Shown here piece after piece: positions 1-7,344 of a DNA stretch of 13,047 nucleotides (within the stretch, counting starts at the first letter, position 1; every line of letters begins with the position of its first letter). The stretch spans positions 1-13,047 of the forward strand of contig PMMJ01000548.1 of assembly GCA_003162255.1 (NCBI GenBank), written 5' to 3'. The notes beneath the pieces were generated by a model. That model did no database searches, had not been told where the DNA came from, and saw only the letters and a list, made by a program, of their open reading frames with translations. The DNA comes from Acidobacteriaceae bacterium (GTDB taxonomy: Bacteria; Acidobacteriota; Terriglobia; Terriglobales; Acidobacteriaceae). The position numbers and the translations under genes were made by a program.

Positions 1-392
1 TTGTTGCCGACCAGGTCCCAGTTGCCTTCCTCGGTGTAGAACTTGAGCGCAAAGCCGCGCGGATCGCGCTCGGTATCGGCCGACCCCTTTTCGCCGCCGA
101 CCGTGGAGCAGCGGATGAATGTCGGCGTCTGCTTTCCGGTCTTGTTGAAGAGCTTGGCGGTGGTGTATTTCGCCATGTCGGGATTGGTGCAGGTGAAATG
201 GCCATAGGCACCGGAGCCCTTCGCGTGTACAACGCGTTCCGGCACGCGCTCGCGATTGAAGTGAGCCATTTTTTCAAACAACAGATAGTCTTCGAAAACT
301 ACCGGGCCACGCGGCCCAACAGTAAGCGAGTTCTGGTTGTCTCCCACCGGACGTCCGGCAGCGGTGGTGAGCTGTTTCTTTTCGTCTGGCAT
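1..392 (-). CDS. katA: Catalase, N-terminal part (cut by window edge)
   Basis: This is the N-terminal 130 residues of a haem catalase, which breaks down hydrogen peroxide to water and oxygen in the cytoplasm. The protein begins MPDEKKQLTTAAGRPVGDNQ, the usual opening of short (small-subunit, clade 3-like) bacterial catalases. The distal catalytic histidine is H56 in the RVPERVVHAKG motif. The stretch TVGGEKGSADTERDPRGFA (about 97-115) is the classic haem-pocket region. The conserved active-site asparagine is the last complete codon, N130 in WDLVGN. The start at 392 is supported by AAGGAG at 401-406, 8 nt upstream. The proximal tyrosine and the C-terminal half lie outside the window, so intactness cannot be judged. 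It is divergent from the small Cys-rich gene at 601, with about 208 bp between them. Confidence 0.96.
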   Translation of the reverse strand, partial: MPDEKKQLTTAAGRPVGDNQNSLTVGPRGPVVFEDYLLFEKMAHFNRERVPERVVHAKGSGAYGHFTCTNPDMAKYTTAKLFNKTGKQTPTFIRCSTVGGEKGSADTERDPRGFALKFYTEEGNWDLVGN

Positions 393-461
393 GGTCCACG
401 CTCCTTAGAATGACGTTGATGTTGAGAGGTACAGTCAATTTTATGCCGTTTTGTCCAGAGG

Positions 462-503
462 CGAACGATTGCGGACGAAGGATTGCGGGCGAAAGATGCG
501 AGA
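462..503. repeat. Three degenerate 14-bp tandem units between katA and the Cys-rich gene
   Basis: The units CGAACGATTGCGGA (462-475) and CGAAGGATTGCGGG (476-489) match at 12 of 14 positions. A third, looser unit, CGAAAGATGCGAGA, follows directly (490-503). They lie in the divergent intergenic region, about 70 bp upstream of the katA start and about 100 bp upstream of the plus-strand gene. The spacing is compatible with repeated regulator binding sites, but it could be simple slippage. No function is established from sequence. Confidence 0.5.
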
Positions 504-600
504 GTGATATGGTCCTTCCGCTTCGCCGTCCTTGGTCGAAAGCCCGGGGTTGAGTAAAATGGCGGGGAAGCGGCCTTCGCAAAGGCGCACAGGAGACTGA

Positions 601-951
601 ATGGCTTCCGGTGAAACGGCAACCGCCGTCACGAGCACGATCCCGCAACTTCCCCACCACAAAGTCAAGATTAAGAAGCCGGGCCAGCGTGCCTGCAACG
701 AGAAAAACGAAAAGGGAAAGTTCTGCGGCGGACACCTGAAACGCTGGTTCTACACCGCCGACGTGCTCGAACGGGAATGCGGCTGCGTGGAGAAAGCGTG
801 GGGAGCGGACGCCGAAGTCTATCGCTGCGAATTTTGCCAGACGCTCTACCTGCCCAGTCCCCAAGATCCGCACGGCGTGAATGTCGCGGGGACAGGCCAG
901 CTTTCGGTGTTCGGGCTGACGATTCCTCCGAAGGAGGACAAGAAGGCTTAG
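601..951 (+). CDS. Small Cys-rich zinc-ribbon-like protein of unknown function
   Basis: This is a 116-residue soluble protein with no signal peptide or membrane segment. I do not recognise a named family. It contains six cysteines in three pairs: C32 and C42 (CNEKNEKGKFC), C60 and C62 (ECGC), and C76 and C79 (CEFC). The last pair is a typical zinc knuckle half, so a structural zinc ribbon is likely. The centre has the conserved-looking stretch GGHLKRWFYTADV, and the C-terminus ends in a Lys-rich tail (PPKEDKKA). The ATG at 601 has AGGAG about 5 nt upstream. The gene ends 5 nt before the convergent TPR gene, and there is no obvious terminator between them. Codon use matches its neighbours, so it looks like a real resident gene. 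A role in metal or nucleic-acid binding is inference only. Confidence 0.8.
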   Translation: MASGETATAVTSTIPQLPHHKVKIKKPGQRACNEKNEKGKFCGGHLKRWFYTADVLERECGCVEKAWGADAEVYRCEFCQTLYLPSPQDPHGVNVAGTGQLSVFGLTIPPKEDKKA

Positions 952-956
952 CGTCT

Positions 957-2177
957 CTACTCCGGCTCCCGCGCCAGTTCTGGACTCGGCACGGTCTCTC
1001 CCTCCAGCTCTTTGTGCCGCGCCGCCCGGTGCTGGTTCATGATTTTGGTGGCCGCCGCCAATTCCTCACGGCCTTCTTTCTCGCGTCCCATGCGCACCAG
1101 CACCTGTCCGCGCAGATAACGCGCGTTGGCGTAGCTGCTGTCCAGCCGGATAATCTGATCCAGTTCCGATAAAGCCGCCGCGTAGTGCTGCTGGTGCTCT
1201 GCAATCTTCGCCAGGCCCATGTGCGAACTGATCTGTCGCGGATCGAGTTTCAGCGCGCTGCGATAATTCTTCGCTGCCTCTTCCTCGTTCCCGGCCGTCG
1301 ACTCTAAACTTCCCAGCTGCTCGTAGGCGAAGGGGACGTCCGGCTCAATGGCGATGTCCTTATGAAACTCCTCGCGCGCCCGGTCATAGTCCTGCTCATG
1401 CACAAGGGCCAGGCCCAGATTGAAATGTACGAAGGGCAGTTTTGGATCGGCCTGGGCTGCCGCTTCCAGTTCCTTCACTGCGTCGTCGTACTCTTCGCGA
1501 TTCAGATGCGCCTTGCCCCTCAGCAAAAGAAATTCGGGAGAGCCCTCTCCAATCTCAACCAGGCGCGACATGGCCTTTTCCTCCAGTGCGGAGTTCTTGG
1601 CCTTGTCCGCCGCATGTTCAAGCACGTAGAGGTAATTCAGTTGGGTCGATGCCCGTCCCCACAACGGTTCCAGCATATCGATCGCATCCGTCCAGCGATC
1701 GTTGAAGAAGTAGCAAAGGCCCAGCAGATAACGGGCCTGATAGGAATCGGGCGACTGCCGCACCACCGACTCAAAAGGAGGGATCGCCAATACGAAATCG
1801 TTCTGGCGGTAATATGCGAGGCCGATGTTCAGCCGGATTCCCGCCATACCGGGCGCGAGTTTCTCGGCCTTATGCAGCATCTCCAGAGCCTGTGGCCACT
1901 GCTTGCGGCGCATATCAATCACGCCGAGATTGGCGTAAGCCCCCGCCACGCCGGGGTTGACCGCCAGCACTTGCCGGAAGGCGCGCTCGGCTTCATCGAG
2001 CTTGCCCGCATGCAGCGCGGCTTCTCCGCCCTCAAACAGCTTCTGCGGATCACGCGCGGCCTGGGTCGTTCCGTCTCCTGTCTTCGCCGGCGCAACGCTC
2101 TGCGCACAGACCCCACTGGGAAGAAATAGCAGTAAGAGAACTGCGAACGATTTGCGGATGCTTGACAGTTGATCCAT
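957..2177 (-). CDS. Secreted/periplasmic TPR-repeat protein
   Basis: This 406-residue protein has an N-terminal signal peptide (Lys/Arg near residue 9, then the hydrophobic run FAVLLLLFLP, with likely cleavage after VCA near residue 25). The mature part is almost entirely tetratricopeptide repeats. About ten consecutive 34-residue units can be read from residue 46 to 390, for example AGAYANLGVIDMRRKQWPQA, with the expected W/L-G-Y-A-P spacing. TPR arrays are protein-interaction scaffolds, and no catalytic domain is present. The fifth unit (around 190-225) is degenerate. The start at 2177 leaves a proper signal peptide; the ribosome site is weak (AGGA about 4 nt upstream). The start lies only 45 bp from the divergent LacI-type gene, so their promoters must be packed together or overlap each other's 5' ends. 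The partner is unknown. Confidence 0.92.
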   Translation of the reverse strand: MDQLSSIRKSFAVLLLLFLPSGVCAQSVAPAKTGDGTTQAARDPQKLFEGGEAALHAGKLDEAERAFRQVLAVNPGVAGAYANLGVIDMRRKQWPQALEMLHKAEKLAPGMAGIRLNIGLAYYRQNDFVLAIPPFESVVRQSPDSYQARYLLGLCYFFNDRWTDAIDMLEPLWGRASTQLNYLYVLEHAADKAKNSALEEKAMSRLVEIGEGSPEFLLLRGKAHLNREEYDDAVKELEAAAQADPKLPFVHFNLGLALVHEQDYDRAREEFHKDIAIEPDVPFAYEQLGSLESTAGNEEEAAKNYRSALKLDPRQISSHMGLAKIAEHQQHYAAALSELDQIIRLDSSYANARYLRGQVLVRMGREKEGREELAAATKIMNQHRAARHKELEGETVPSPELAREPE

Positions 2178-2222
2178 CGTCCTGTAGTGTCCGCCAGCAA
2201 GAGGCTAAAATTCAAGGAGTCC

Positions 2223-3368
2223 ATGGAATCCGCAGATTCGAAGCCCACGCGAAAAGCCTCGCCGCAGAAATCCCGCCGGGCATCAACCTCCGAGCCCCCC
2301 CGCAAACGGTTGCAGCCGGTCGCGCCCACCATCCGTGACGTCGCCGAGCGCAGCGGATTTTCTTCCGCCACTGTTTCCATCGTTCTGAACAACGCGCCGC
2401 TGGCCCGCTACATTCCCGATACCACAAAAGGGCGCATTCAGCGCGCCGCCTCGCATCTCGGCTACCGTCCCAACCTGTTTGCGCGCTCGCTTCGTGGACG
2501 GCGCAGCCAAACCGTCGGCGTCATGGTTTTCGACATGACCGACCCTTACTGCACGCTCGTGCTGCGCGGCATCGAAAACACGCTTTTCCAGTCGTCGTAT
2601 CTTCCCATCCTCACCGATGTGCACAACGAACGCAGCCGCTTCGAGCGCTATCTCGAGATGCTGCTCGACCGCCGCATCGAAGGCCTGGTCATCCTCGCGA
2701 ACTGGCTGTTTGTCGACATCAACGTTCTCGCCGATCTGGAGAAAAGCGACATTCCGACCGCAACCGTGGGCCGCGACCTCAAGAACGACAAGATCAGTTC
2801 GGTGATCGTCGACAACGCCGCCGGCGCTCGCGCTGCGCTCGAGCATCTCCATTCTCTCGGTCATCGCAAAGTCGCCTTCATCCGCGGCCCTCACGAACTG
2901 ACCGACACGGAACCGCGGTGGCGTGGCGTGCGGGCGGTGGCCCGCGAACGCGACCTCGAGATCGACCCCCGGCTGATTGTCGATCTACCAGAATCGGGAG
3001 ATCCGTTCTCAAGTTTTGAACAGGGATACAAATTAACGGAGGAATTACTGCAGCGCCGCCGTCCTTTCACCGCGTTGATGGCCTTTGACGACATGACGGC
3101 TTTCGGGGCGATTCGCGCGCTCGGCAAGGCCGGGATTCGCGTTCCCGACCAATGTTCAGTAGTGGGTTTTGACGACGTATCGCCCGCCGCCATCTATTCT
3201 CCGGCGCTCACTACCGTGCGCCAGCCCATGGAAGTTATGGGAACGGCCGCGGCCACCATCGTGCTCGACGCCATCAACGCCAGTCTCGAAAAGAAGCCTA
3301 CCCGCACCATTCACCGCCGCATTGTTCCCGAGTTGATCGTGCGCGAGTCGACCCGCAGCCTAAAGTGA
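2223..3368 (+). CDS. LacI-family transcriptional regulator
   Basis: This is a 381-residue DNA-binding regulator. The LacI-type helix-turn-helix is TIRDVAERSGFSSATVSIVL (36-55). It is followed by the hinge region YRPNLFARSLRG (81-92) and a periplasmic-binding-protein-like effector domain from about residue 95, which starts QTVGVMVFDMTDPY and contains ALEHLHSLGHRKVAFIRGP and VVGFDDVSPAAIYSPALTTV. The effector is probably a sugar or glycoside, as for most of the family, but this cannot be read from the sequence. I chose ATG 2223 because AAGGAG stands just upstream. An in-frame ATG at 2169 exists but would overlap the divergent TPR gene. Even from 2223 there is a basic, Ser/Lys/Arg-rich 35-residue extension before the HTH, longer than in classical LacI. 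The receptor gene downstream and the palindrome at 3424-3441 suggest the target. Confidence 0.94.
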   Translation: MESADSKPTRKASPQKSRRASTSEPPRKRLQPVAPTIRDVAERSGFSSATVSIVLNNAPLARYIPDTTKGRIQRAASHLGYRPNLFARSLRGRRSQTVGVMVFDMTDPYCTLVLRGIENTLFQSSYLPILTDVHNERSRFERYLEMLLDRRIEGLVILANWLFVDINVLADLEKSDIPTATVGRDLKNDKISSVIVDNAAGARAALEHLHSLGHRKVAFIRGPHELTDTEPRWRGVRAVARERDLEIDPRLIVDLPESGDPFSSFEQGYKLTEELLQRRRPFTALMAFDDMTAFGAIRALGKAGIRVPDQCSVVGFDDVSPAAIYSPALTTVRQPMEVMGTAAATIVLDAINASLEKKPTRTIHRRIVPELIVRESTRSLK

Positions 3369-3396
3369 GAATTTACGTTGAACGCTTCAATTTTTC

Positions 3397-3427
3397 TTGA
3401 CAGCCCATTCCGACCTGGAGCAATATT
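3397..3427 (+). promoter_or_regulatory. Candidate promoter of the TonB-dependent receptor gene
   Basis: A perfect TTGACA -35 box lies at 3397-3402. A weak -10 (AATATT, 4 of 6 matches) lies at 3422-3427 with 19-bp spacing, in an AT-rich island of an otherwise GC-rich sequence. It would give a leader of roughly 160 nt before the receptor start at 3597. The -10 overlaps the left half of the palindrome at 3424-3441, which fits repression by steric block. Acidobacterial promoters vary, so the box assignment is tentative. Confidence 0.5.
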
Positions 3428-3441
3428 AACACGTTTTAATA
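3424..3441. promoter_or_regulatory. Candidate LacI-type operator (18-bp palindrome)
   Basis: TATTAACACGTTTTAATA is an inverted repeat with an even CG centre and one mismatched pair (left arm TATTAACAC; the right arm read in reverse is TATTAAAAC). LacI-family operators typically have this geometry: symmetric arms around a central CG step. It lies 56 bp after the stop of the LacI-family gene, overlaps the putative -10, and precedes the TonB-dependent receptor. A shorter palindrome, TTGAA-CGC-TTCAA, lies just upstream at 3378-3390. The binding assignment is inference from architecture and adjacency. Confidence 0.6.
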
Positions 3442-3596
3442 CAGGGATTCGTCTGGTTGAACGAGGATTGAACGCTGGAATTGCGGTGTGTTCGCTCATT
3501 GCCGCAGCGGTCCTCAGGCGCAGGAAACGGGCTCGGCGCATGACAACACTGGAGCTATTGAATGTCGCGTTGCGACTTTGGGTTAGGAGGCTGTTC

Positions 3597-6500
3597 ATGA
3601 ATCGCAGAAATGCAATGGTCACGACCGTGCGGAATTTTCTTGCTGTGTGTGTTCTTCTCCTATGCGCGGGTTCGGTCGCGCTTGCCCAGGCCGGCAGGGG
3701 CAGCATCAGCGGTCTGGTCTCCGACCCAGCCGGGGCTCTCATTCCCGGAGCCAAGGTGGTCCTGCTGAACCCCGCAACCGGAGTGACCCAGCACACCATC
3801 ACCAGCGGTGCGGGACTCTACACCTTCATCTCCCTCAATCCCGGCGTCTACCAAGTCACCGCCAGCGAGACGGGATTCAAGAGCGTCGCCCAGGAAAAAA
3901 TCACGGTCAACGTCGATCAGGTCACCGAGGTCAATATCACTCTCCAAGTCGGCGCCACCACCGAGACAGTCACCGTCACCGAAGGAATCGAACTGGTCGA
4001 GCCCAGCAACTCTACCGTCGGCTCGCTGATCCCGGCCGAGGCGATTGACCGCGTGCCTTTGGTGTCCCGCAACGTTTTCGATCTTATCCAGTTGAGTGCG
4101 GGCGTGAATGCTGTCAACGGTTCGCCCAACTCCAGCGATTCGATGCAGTCCATTCAGAATATTTCAGTTGGACGTCCCGGAGTTGATGTCTCTGCCGACA
4201 CCATCAACGGATCGCTCGTCGGTTCGGTCTACTACATGGTCGACGGCGCACCGATTGGCATCGCGGAAAACAACTCAGCCGCCATTATTCCCGCCATGGA
4301 AATCCCCGAAGATGGCGTGCAGGAAGTTCGCGTCGAAACCCAAAATACGCCGGCCTCGTATCAGAGCGGCGGTGCAGGCGTCATCAGCCTGGTCACCAAG
4401 TCTGGCACCAATAAAATCCACGGCGATATTTTCGGCGTCTTCCGTCCCGACGTACTCGCCGCCAACGACTATTTCAATAAGCAAGCCCAGTTGTCCATCG
4501 GTCAAAAAAACACGCCACCCTCTTTCCATCGTTATCAGGAAGGTGGCGCGATTGGTGGAGCCATCAAGAAAGACAAGCTGTTTTTCTTCGGCGATTACGA
4601 GGAGACGCAGCAGGAACAATTCGAAGGGCTCAAGACTTACAACGTCCCCACGAGTCTCGAAAGAACGGGCGATTTCTCGCAGATGGGGTTTACCATCTAC
4701 GATCCTACTCAGCCCGATAATCCCGATGGTACGCGGCAAGCCTTTCCCGGCAACATTATCCCGAATCCCAATCCCATCGCCTTGCTCTTCTTGGCGAATA
4801 TGCCAAAGTGCAACTACCCCAACCCGTCCACCTGCGATCAGGCGACGATGGACCTCAACTCCGCTGGTTATAATTATGCCGTTCCGGGATTGGATCCGTT
4901 CCATGCGCACCGGTTCGACGTCCGGGTGGATTGGGCCCAGAGCGAAAAGCAGCGCATCTTCACCCGCTTTTCCTACGAAAAGTTGAAGTTTTCCACCGCC
5001 AACGTCTTTCCCAGCCCAGGCTGGGACCCCGATTATGCCCTGAACACCACGAACGCCCGCAGCGCCTTGGTGGCGGATGACCTGACCCTTAATGCTTCTA
5101 CCGTCCTGAACTTGCGCTACTCGTTTACCCGCCGCTATGAACACCAAGGAGGCCCGGCGTCGTACTCGAGCACCGACATCACGAAGCTGGGTTTTCCCGC
5201 CGCGCTGGCTGCGCAGCAGGTCGTCAAACAGCTTCCGTTTATGCTTTTCGATGACTACGGTGGCGGAGTTGGCGGCACCGCCGATTACAACAACTTCATC
5301 GATGCCAGCGAGAATAGTGACGCCAACGTCACCTTGACGAAGATTCACGGCAAACACCAAATCTCCACAGGCTTCGAATGGATGAAACGCTATTTCAACG
5401 TGGGCCAGCCCTACGCCCCGGCCGGCACCTACAGTTTTGGTTATGGTGGTACCGATCAACAAACCTCGCCCGCCTCGGGCAATCTAGTCGGCGGCAGCGA
5501 TTACGCTTCTATGCTCATCGGCATGGGAGACAGCGGTGAGTTCGACAGACCCGTCTTCGGCGCCGAATCCAATCCGTACTACGCCGCGTTTATCGAAGAC
5601 ACCTACCACGCCACGCCGAAGTTGACGATTACAGCCGGTCTGCGCTGGGACATCTTTGGCGGGCGCAACGAGCGCTTCAACCGCCAGGAATACTTTGATC
5701 CCAATGCCACCAATACGGTGAGCGGCGTCTCCTATACCGGTGCGGAAATCTTCAATAACAGCAGCAATCGCTCTCCTTTCAAAACCAACATGCACAACTT
5801 CGGGCCCCGGTTGGCTTTTGCTTTCCAGCCCATCACCCATTTTGTAATCCGCGGCGGCGCAGGCTTCTACTATGGGCCCAGCACTGAGATGGCGGCCAGC
5901 GCCGCCATCAATACCGATGGATTCTCTTCCAGCACCGGACAGAACTCCAACTGCCCGAGCCTCGATGGCAATTGGGTTTTTTACGGTTCATCGGCGTGTA
6001 CCATCACAGGAGGCCCTCCACTCCCCGCCGATAATTTCACCGTGCCGTATTCGCTAAGCAATCCCTATCCCAATGGGCTTATCCCCATTTTCGCAACCGC
6101 ACCCCCCGGCTTGGCCAATAACCTGGGAATCACCATCAACACTGTGCAGCATGCTCAGCGCACGCCCACCACCTACAACTTCAACTTTGGTCTGGAATAT
6201 GAATTCTCGCATCAGATAGTGGTGAGCGCTGGATATGTGGGTAGCCGCGGACTTTTTCTGCCTTTCAGCTCCGTGGATCAGAACCTGCTCGATCTAGGCA
6301 CAATTGCACAATACGGCGATTCGTTGTGCTTCATATTCAACCCGAGCTGCGCGGTACCCAATGCATGGGAGGCAATTCAGCCCTCGACGAATTCCTGGTA
6401 CGGTCAATCGACTGTGCCGCAGTGGATGGCGCTCGAAAAATATCCTCAGTTCGGCAGCGGCGGCTTCGGAAGCGGCGTCGTCACCTCCGGGTATCCTGCG

Positions 6501-7274
6501 GGAGACTCTGAATACCACTCGCTGCAGACGAAAGTGCAGAAGCGCCTGACGGGCCATTTCACCACGCTGGCTACTTTTACCTGGGCTAAGCTAATTACTG
6601 ACGACGGCAATCCTCCCCTGGGTTTCGTGGGCAGCCACAATGGATCGGTACAAGACTGGAGAAATCTGGAATATGAACATGCCATCAGCCCGCAAGACGT
6701 CAAGTACTCGTTCACCGGGCAGGTATCTTACGACCTACCCATTGGCAAGGGTCGGGCAGTCAATCTGCATGGAGTAGCCAACACCGTTGCGGGCGACTGG
6801 ACTGTGAACGCCATTCTCTATCTCAGTACAGGGGTTCCCATCCACTCTCCCGGCTCGGGAAATGGGCTGACCCCCTTCAATCAGCGGTCCGATATGATCT
6901 GCGATCCCTCGAAAGGCGCCCCGCACCAGGTGAATGACTGGTTCAACATAAATTGCTTCGTGCAGCCTGGCACCGAAAACGGGGGCAATCCGAATCCTTA
7001 CATTCCGGGAACTGCTCCGTCCTATCTCGACAATGTGCGCACCCGGGGGGCGCGCAATCTTGACCTCTCCCTTTACAAGACGGTCAAATTTACGGAAACG
7101 ATGGCACTCCGCTTCGATATTTCCGCCTATAACATCAGCAACTACGCGCAGTACGGATACCCGAGTGTGAACAGCGTAGCCGGCGTGGCTAGCGAAGGCG
7201 AATCGTTCGGGGTGATCAGCAACAACGTCAATAGCCCGCGCCAGTTCCAGTTTGGCGCACGGTTTACATTCTGA
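3597..7274 (+). CDS. TonB-dependent receptor with carboxypeptidase-regulatory-like domain (Oar/OmpA-type)
   Basis: This is a 1225-residue outer-membrane transporter-type protein. A signal peptide covers residues 1-30/31 (NFLAVCVLLLCAGSVALAQ). Next comes an Ig-like carboxypeptidase-regulatory domain (about 34-118: GSISGLVSDPAGALIPGAKV through ITLQVGATTETVTV). A plug domain follows (about 135-340, with VPLVSRNVFDLIQLSAGV and VISLVTKSGTNKIHGDIFGV). A long beta-barrel ends in the aromatic residue F (FQFGARFTF), as expected for outer-membrane insertion. I chose ATG 3597 because AGGAGG at 3585-3590 sits 6 nt upstream and a clean signal peptide follows; the frame is open back to a TTG at 3378, but that reading would run through the promoter. 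This receptor class is greatly expanded in acidobacteria and is thought to import glycans or other large substrates. Here the LacI-type neighbour suggests a carbohydrate. No SusD-like partner is seen, and the gene appears intact. Confidence 0.94.
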   Translation: MNRRNAMVTTVRNFLAVCVLLLCAGSVALAQAGRGSISGLVSDPAGALIPGAKVVLLNPATGVTQHTITSGAGLYTFISLNPGVYQVTASETGFKSVAQEKITVNVDQVTEVNITLQVGATTETVTVTEGIELVEPSNSTVGSLIPAEAIDRVPLVSRNVFDLIQLSAGVNAVNGSPNSSDSMQSIQNISVGRPGVDVSADTINGSLVGSVYYMVDGAPIGIAENNSAAIIPAMEIPEDGVQEVRVETQNTPASYQSGGAGVISLVTKSGTNKIHGDIFGVFRPDVLAANDYFNKQAQLSIGQKNTPPSFHRYQEGGAIGGAIKKDKLFFFGDYEETQQEQFEGLKTYNVPTSLERTGDFSQMGFTIYDPTQPDNPDGTRQAFPGNIIPNPNPIALLFLANMPKCNYPNPSTCDQATMDLNSAGYNYAVPGLDPFHAHRFDVRVDWAQSEKQRIFTRFSYEKLKFSTANVFPSPGWDPDYALNTTNARSALVADDLTLNASTVLNLRYSFTRRYEHQGGPASYSSTDITKLGFPAALAAQQVVKQLPFMLFDDYGGGVGGTADYNNFIDASENSDANVTLTKIHGKHQISTGFEWMKRYFNVGQPYAPAGTYSFGYGGTDQQTSPASGNLVGGSDYASMLIGMGDSGEFDRPVFGAESNPYYAAFIEDTYHATPKLTITAGLRWDIFGGRNERFNRQEYFDPNATNTVSGVSYTGAEIFNNSSNRSPFKTNMHNFGPRLAFAFQPITHFVIRGGAGFYYGPSTEMAASAAINTDGFSSSTGQNSNCPSLDGNWVFYGSSACTITGGPPLPADNFTVPYSLSNPYPNGLIPIFATAPPGLANNLGITINTVQHAQRTPTTYNFNFGLEYEFSHQIVVSAGYVGSRGLFLPFSSVDQNLLDLGTIAQYGDSLCFIFNPSCAVPNAWEAIQPSTNSWYGQSTVPQWMALEKYPQFGSGGFGSGVVTSGYPAGDSEYHSLQTKVQKRLTGHFTTLATFTWAKLITDDGNPPLGFVGSHNGSVQDWRNLEYEHAISPQDVKYSFTGQVSYDLPIGKGRAVNLHGVANTVAGDWTVNAILYLSTGVPIHSPGSGNGLTPFNQRSDMICDPSKGAPHQVNDWFNINCFVQPGTENGGNPNPYIPGTAPSYLDNVRTRGARNLDLSLYKTVKFTETMALRFDISAYNISNYAQYGYPSVNSVAGVASEGESFGVISNNVNSPRQFQFGARFTF

Positions 7275-7288
7275 CCGATTGGCGGGTG

Positions 7289-7319
7289 CCCACTCATCGC
7301 GTTCTTTGCGATGAGTGGG
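7289..7319. terminator. Hairpin terminator between convergent genes
   Basis: A 12-bp perfect stem (CCCACTCATCGC / GCGATGAGTGGG) with the 7-nt loop GTTCTTT lies 14 nt after the receptor stop and 25 nt before the convergent trans-sulfuration gene's stop. It could end transcription from both sides. The U-tract is poor (ATTTG on the plus strand), so it may act as an RNA 3'-end stabiliser as much as a classical intrinsic terminator. Confidence 0.7.
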
Positions 7320-7344
7320 ATTTGCCCGAGAATTCAACCAATCG

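Noticed and set aside
2169..2222. Upstream ATG for the LacI-family gene
   Set aside because: It overlaps the divergent TPR start and has no ribosome site; ATG 2223 has AAGGAG just upstream.
3378..3596. Upstream extension of the receptor frame to a TTG start
   Set aside because: It would translate through the TTGACA box and palindrome and bury the signal peptide behind 73 residues; AGGAGG precedes the ATG at 3597.
4275..5462. 395-codon minus-strand open frame
   Set aside because: It lies wholly antisense to the receptor's well-supported plug and barrel, has no recognisable domain, and is a codon-bias shadow of a GC-rich gene.
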